Assembly (NCBI GenBank): GCA_021796055.1
Contig: JAJYOS010000262.1
Span: 1-8,106, forward strand
Length of the DNA stretch: 8,106 nt
Origin: Bacteroidota bacterium
GTDB taxonomy: Bacteria; Bacteroidota; Kryptoniia; Kryptoniales; JAKASW01
Direction of reading: 5' to 3'
How positions within the stretch are numbered: position 1 is the first letter of the stretch; the number at the start of each line of letters is the position of its first letter. Made by a program: the position numbers and the translations under genes. The notes under the pieces are model-generated. The model was given only the letters and a program-made list of their open reading frames with translations, did not search any database and was not told the origin of the DNA. Shown here piece by piece: positions 6,688 to 8,106 of the stretch.

Positions 6688-7935
6688 ATGAAGACGTTTG
6701 CTAGCGTTATGATTATTGTTCTAATGGCCACTTCGGGGCACACGGCCATCGCCGGAAGCGGAGAAGGCACGAAAGAAAAGGTCATGGAACAGATAGAGAA
6801 GCTCGCGGACTATTGCTCCACGACACTTCTCGATAATAAGGGAGAATCGAAGTGCGATTACAATATCACGCTCGGCAAATGGTTACCTTATGAGCCCGCC
6901 TGGCATACCGGTCAGATAATCAACGCGCTAGTCAAAACTTATAAACTGACTGGCGACGAAAAATATCTAGCATACGCAAAGAAAGCTGCCGACTGGTGGT
7001 GCGGCCTGAAAATCACAAACAATCCAAAACTTGACGGCCTTGTCATGGGGGTGCACGGCGATTATGTCGGAGACTACATCGTATTCTCGACGATCTCAGA
7101 CGGTACCCCGGGGCTCTTTAGACTGTACAGAGCAACAAAAATTGGAAAGTACGCGGAAGTCCCAACCGACGCCGGCAGGTGGCTACTTGAGCACATGTAT
7201 GTCCCCGAGGAGGGGGTATTCTACGATGCCATTAACGCGAAGACGGGGGAGGTGATGAAACAACACAGTCCATTCTGGCCGAATAAAAAGCATCAGACAC
7301 TCTTTGACGTAGCGCGGCCTAACAACGAAGGCTCACTTTTCCTCGATATGTACAAATACACCGGCAACGAGAAATACAAAGAAGTCTTTCTGTCGATATG
7401 CAACAGCCTTGTAGAGAAGCAAGGCCCTCAAGGACTTTGGATGAGATTCACGCCGAACAATCTCGCTGACAGCACGTTCCATCCGCGTTTCAACCTGTGG
7501 TACGCGGAGTCGCTGCTAAACGGTTACGACATCACGCATGACAGAAAATACCTTGAAGCCGCGGTAAAGACCCTGAAGACCTATCAGGACGCACAGCAGA
7601 AAGACGGAACAATCTATTACAAGAACTATCTCAACGGGATGTTCGACAATAACTCTGTAGCGGGCTCGGCCGTTGCTTTCGCCGGAATTCTCTGGATAAG
7701 GCTGGTCAAATACGGAGTTGGTTCTCAATTCAAACACAGCATCGAGCTCTCATACAAGTGGATCTCAAAGAATCACTTCGCGTATGATCACCCCGACGCC
7801 AATCTGGCTGGCGCGGTGATGGATATTACCCAAAAAGACAAAGATGGTAAATTCATGATAACTGAAAGAGATCTCGGGTCAACCTTCGGTCTGAGATTCC
7901 TGATCGATTACTACAAATACAAGTATGAACGTTAA
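6688..7935 (+). CDS. Secreted alpha/alpha-toroid (six-hairpin glycosidase-like) protein, possible glycan-active enzyme
   Basis: A protein of 415 aa. Residues 1-22 form a signal peptide ending in TAIA before Gly23; there is no lipobox cysteine and no sorting domain, so it is probably periplasmic. The mature part shows repeated helical hairpins typical of alpha/alpha barrels. Repeat starts are near WHTGQ (72), TPGLF (140), NNEGSLF (212), WYAES (271), NNSVAGSAVAF (321) and DLGSTFGLRF (395). Several are followed by the helix-turn pattern TGDEKYL, TGNEKYK or THDRKYL. The fold is shared by GH88/GH105 unsaturated uronyl hydrolases, some other uronic-acid hydrolases, the helical part of glucuronyl C5-epimerases and several lyases. 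I cannot match a specific family or name catalytic residues. Conserved-looking acidic and aromatic candidates are W72, H73, E214, E274, D320 and D395. The neighbouring glucuronidase makes a uronic-acid substrate plausible, which is inference only. Confidence 0.72.
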   Translation: MKTFASVMIIVLMATSGHTAIAGSGEGTKEKVMEQIEKLADYCSTTLLDNKGESKCDYNITLGKWLPYEPAWHTGQIINALVKTYKLTGDEKYLAYAKKAADWWCGLKITNNPKLDGLVMGVHGDYVGDYIVFSTISDGTPGLFRLYRATKIGKYAEVPTDAGRWLLEHMYVPEEGVFYDAINAKTGEVMKQHSPFWPNKKHQTLFDVARPNNEGSLFLDMYKYTGNEKYKEVFLSICNSLVEKQGPQGLWMRFTPNNLADSTFHPRFNLWYAESLLNGYDITHDRKYLEAAVKTLKTYQDAQQKDGTIYYKNYLNGMFDNNSVAGSAVAFAGILWIRLVKYGVGSQFKHSIELSYKWISKNHFAYDHPDANLAGAVMDITQKDKDGKFMITERDLGSTFGLRFLIDYYKYKYER

Positions 7936-7999
7936 GCACTCCGATGATGGAAATAAATAAACTGCGTGCTTTGGTCTTTCAAATCGGAGAAGTATTGGA

Positions 8000-8106
8000 A
8001 TGAAATATCTCGCCTTTCTATTGATCTTGTCGATTCCCGTTGTCCTGTTTGGTCGCACCGGGGGGTGTTTTAGCGTCACCGAGCTTGATGGCATTGCAAT
8101 GGCTAC
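8000..8106 (+). CDS. N-terminal fragment of an exported protein (partial, runs off the window)
   Basis: An ATG at 8000 opens a frame that stays open to the window end (35 codons). GGAGAAG at 7986-7992 lies 7 bases before it. The first 18 residues look like a signal peptide: MKYLAFLLILSIPVVLFG, then RTGGC. The cysteine at residue 23 is not in a canonical lipobox (TGGC rather than L-[A/S]-[G/A]-C), so type I cleavage after the glycine seems likelier than lipoprotein processing. The following SVTELDGIAMAT gives no family recognition. Spacing of 64 bases from the toroid gene and the same orientation make it a probable member of the same locus. Confidence 0.55.
   Translation, partial: MKYLAFLLILSIPVVLFGRTGGCFSVTELDGIAMA

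Noticed and set aside
6270..6785. Minus-strand open frame (171 codons) across the end of the permease gene and the start of the toroid gene
   Set aside because: It overlaps two well-supported plus-strand genes, and its serine-rich translation resembles antisense noise.
7935..7970. AGCAC ... GTGCT inverted repeat after the toroid gene, followed by TTGGTCTTT
   Set aside because: A 5-bp stem with a 26-base loop and an interrupted T tract is too weak to call a rho-independent terminator.

Overview
The window looks like part of a carbohydrate-utilisation locus from a Bacteroidota-type bacterium, most likely the Ignavibacteria/Chlorobiota side or a related Fibrobacteres-Chlorobi-Bacteroidetes lineage. 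The evidence is the end of a TonB-dependent outer-membrane receptor, plus a secreted protein ending in an NYPNPFNP-type (FlgD-like, type IX secretion) sorting domain, which is common in that group. The assignment rests on these protein styles alone. No RNA gene or phylogenetic marker is present.

All seven genes lie on the + strand with gaps of about 35 to 75 bases, so they could form one or a few transcripts. In order they are: (1) the C-terminal end of a TonB-dependent receptor (2-289); (2) a secreted right-handed beta-helix protein with a C-terminal sorting domain (339-1832); (3) a GntR-LacI hybrid transcription regulator (1907-3061); (4) a GH2 beta-glucuronidase with the uronate-recognising Asn-x-Lys motif (3107-4900); (5) a sodium:solute-symporter family permease (4936-6636); (6) a secreted alpha/alpha-toroid (six-hairpin) protein of unassigned activity (6688-7935); (7) the first 35 codons of another exported protein (8000 to the window end). 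No gap exceeds 75 bases, and I see no tRNA, rRNA, CRISPR array, insertion sequence or convincing rho-independent terminator.

The inferred logic is as follows. Extracellular or surface proteins (beta-helix protein, receptor) and a periplasmic toroid enzyme process a uronic-acid-containing glycan or glycoside. The permease brings a small glucuronide through the inner membrane. The cytoplasmic glucuronidase releases glucuronic acid, and the regulator senses a sugar ligand. The glucuronidase is the firmest anchor: its proposed acid/base, nucleophile, tyrosines and Asn-x-Lys motif match the E. coli enzyme nearly residue for residue. Two points deserve a second look. The permease appears to have lost the residues that normally form the Na2 sodium site, and the toroid protein may be an uncharacterised uronic-acid-active enzyme. 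The polysaccharide itself cannot be named from this window.
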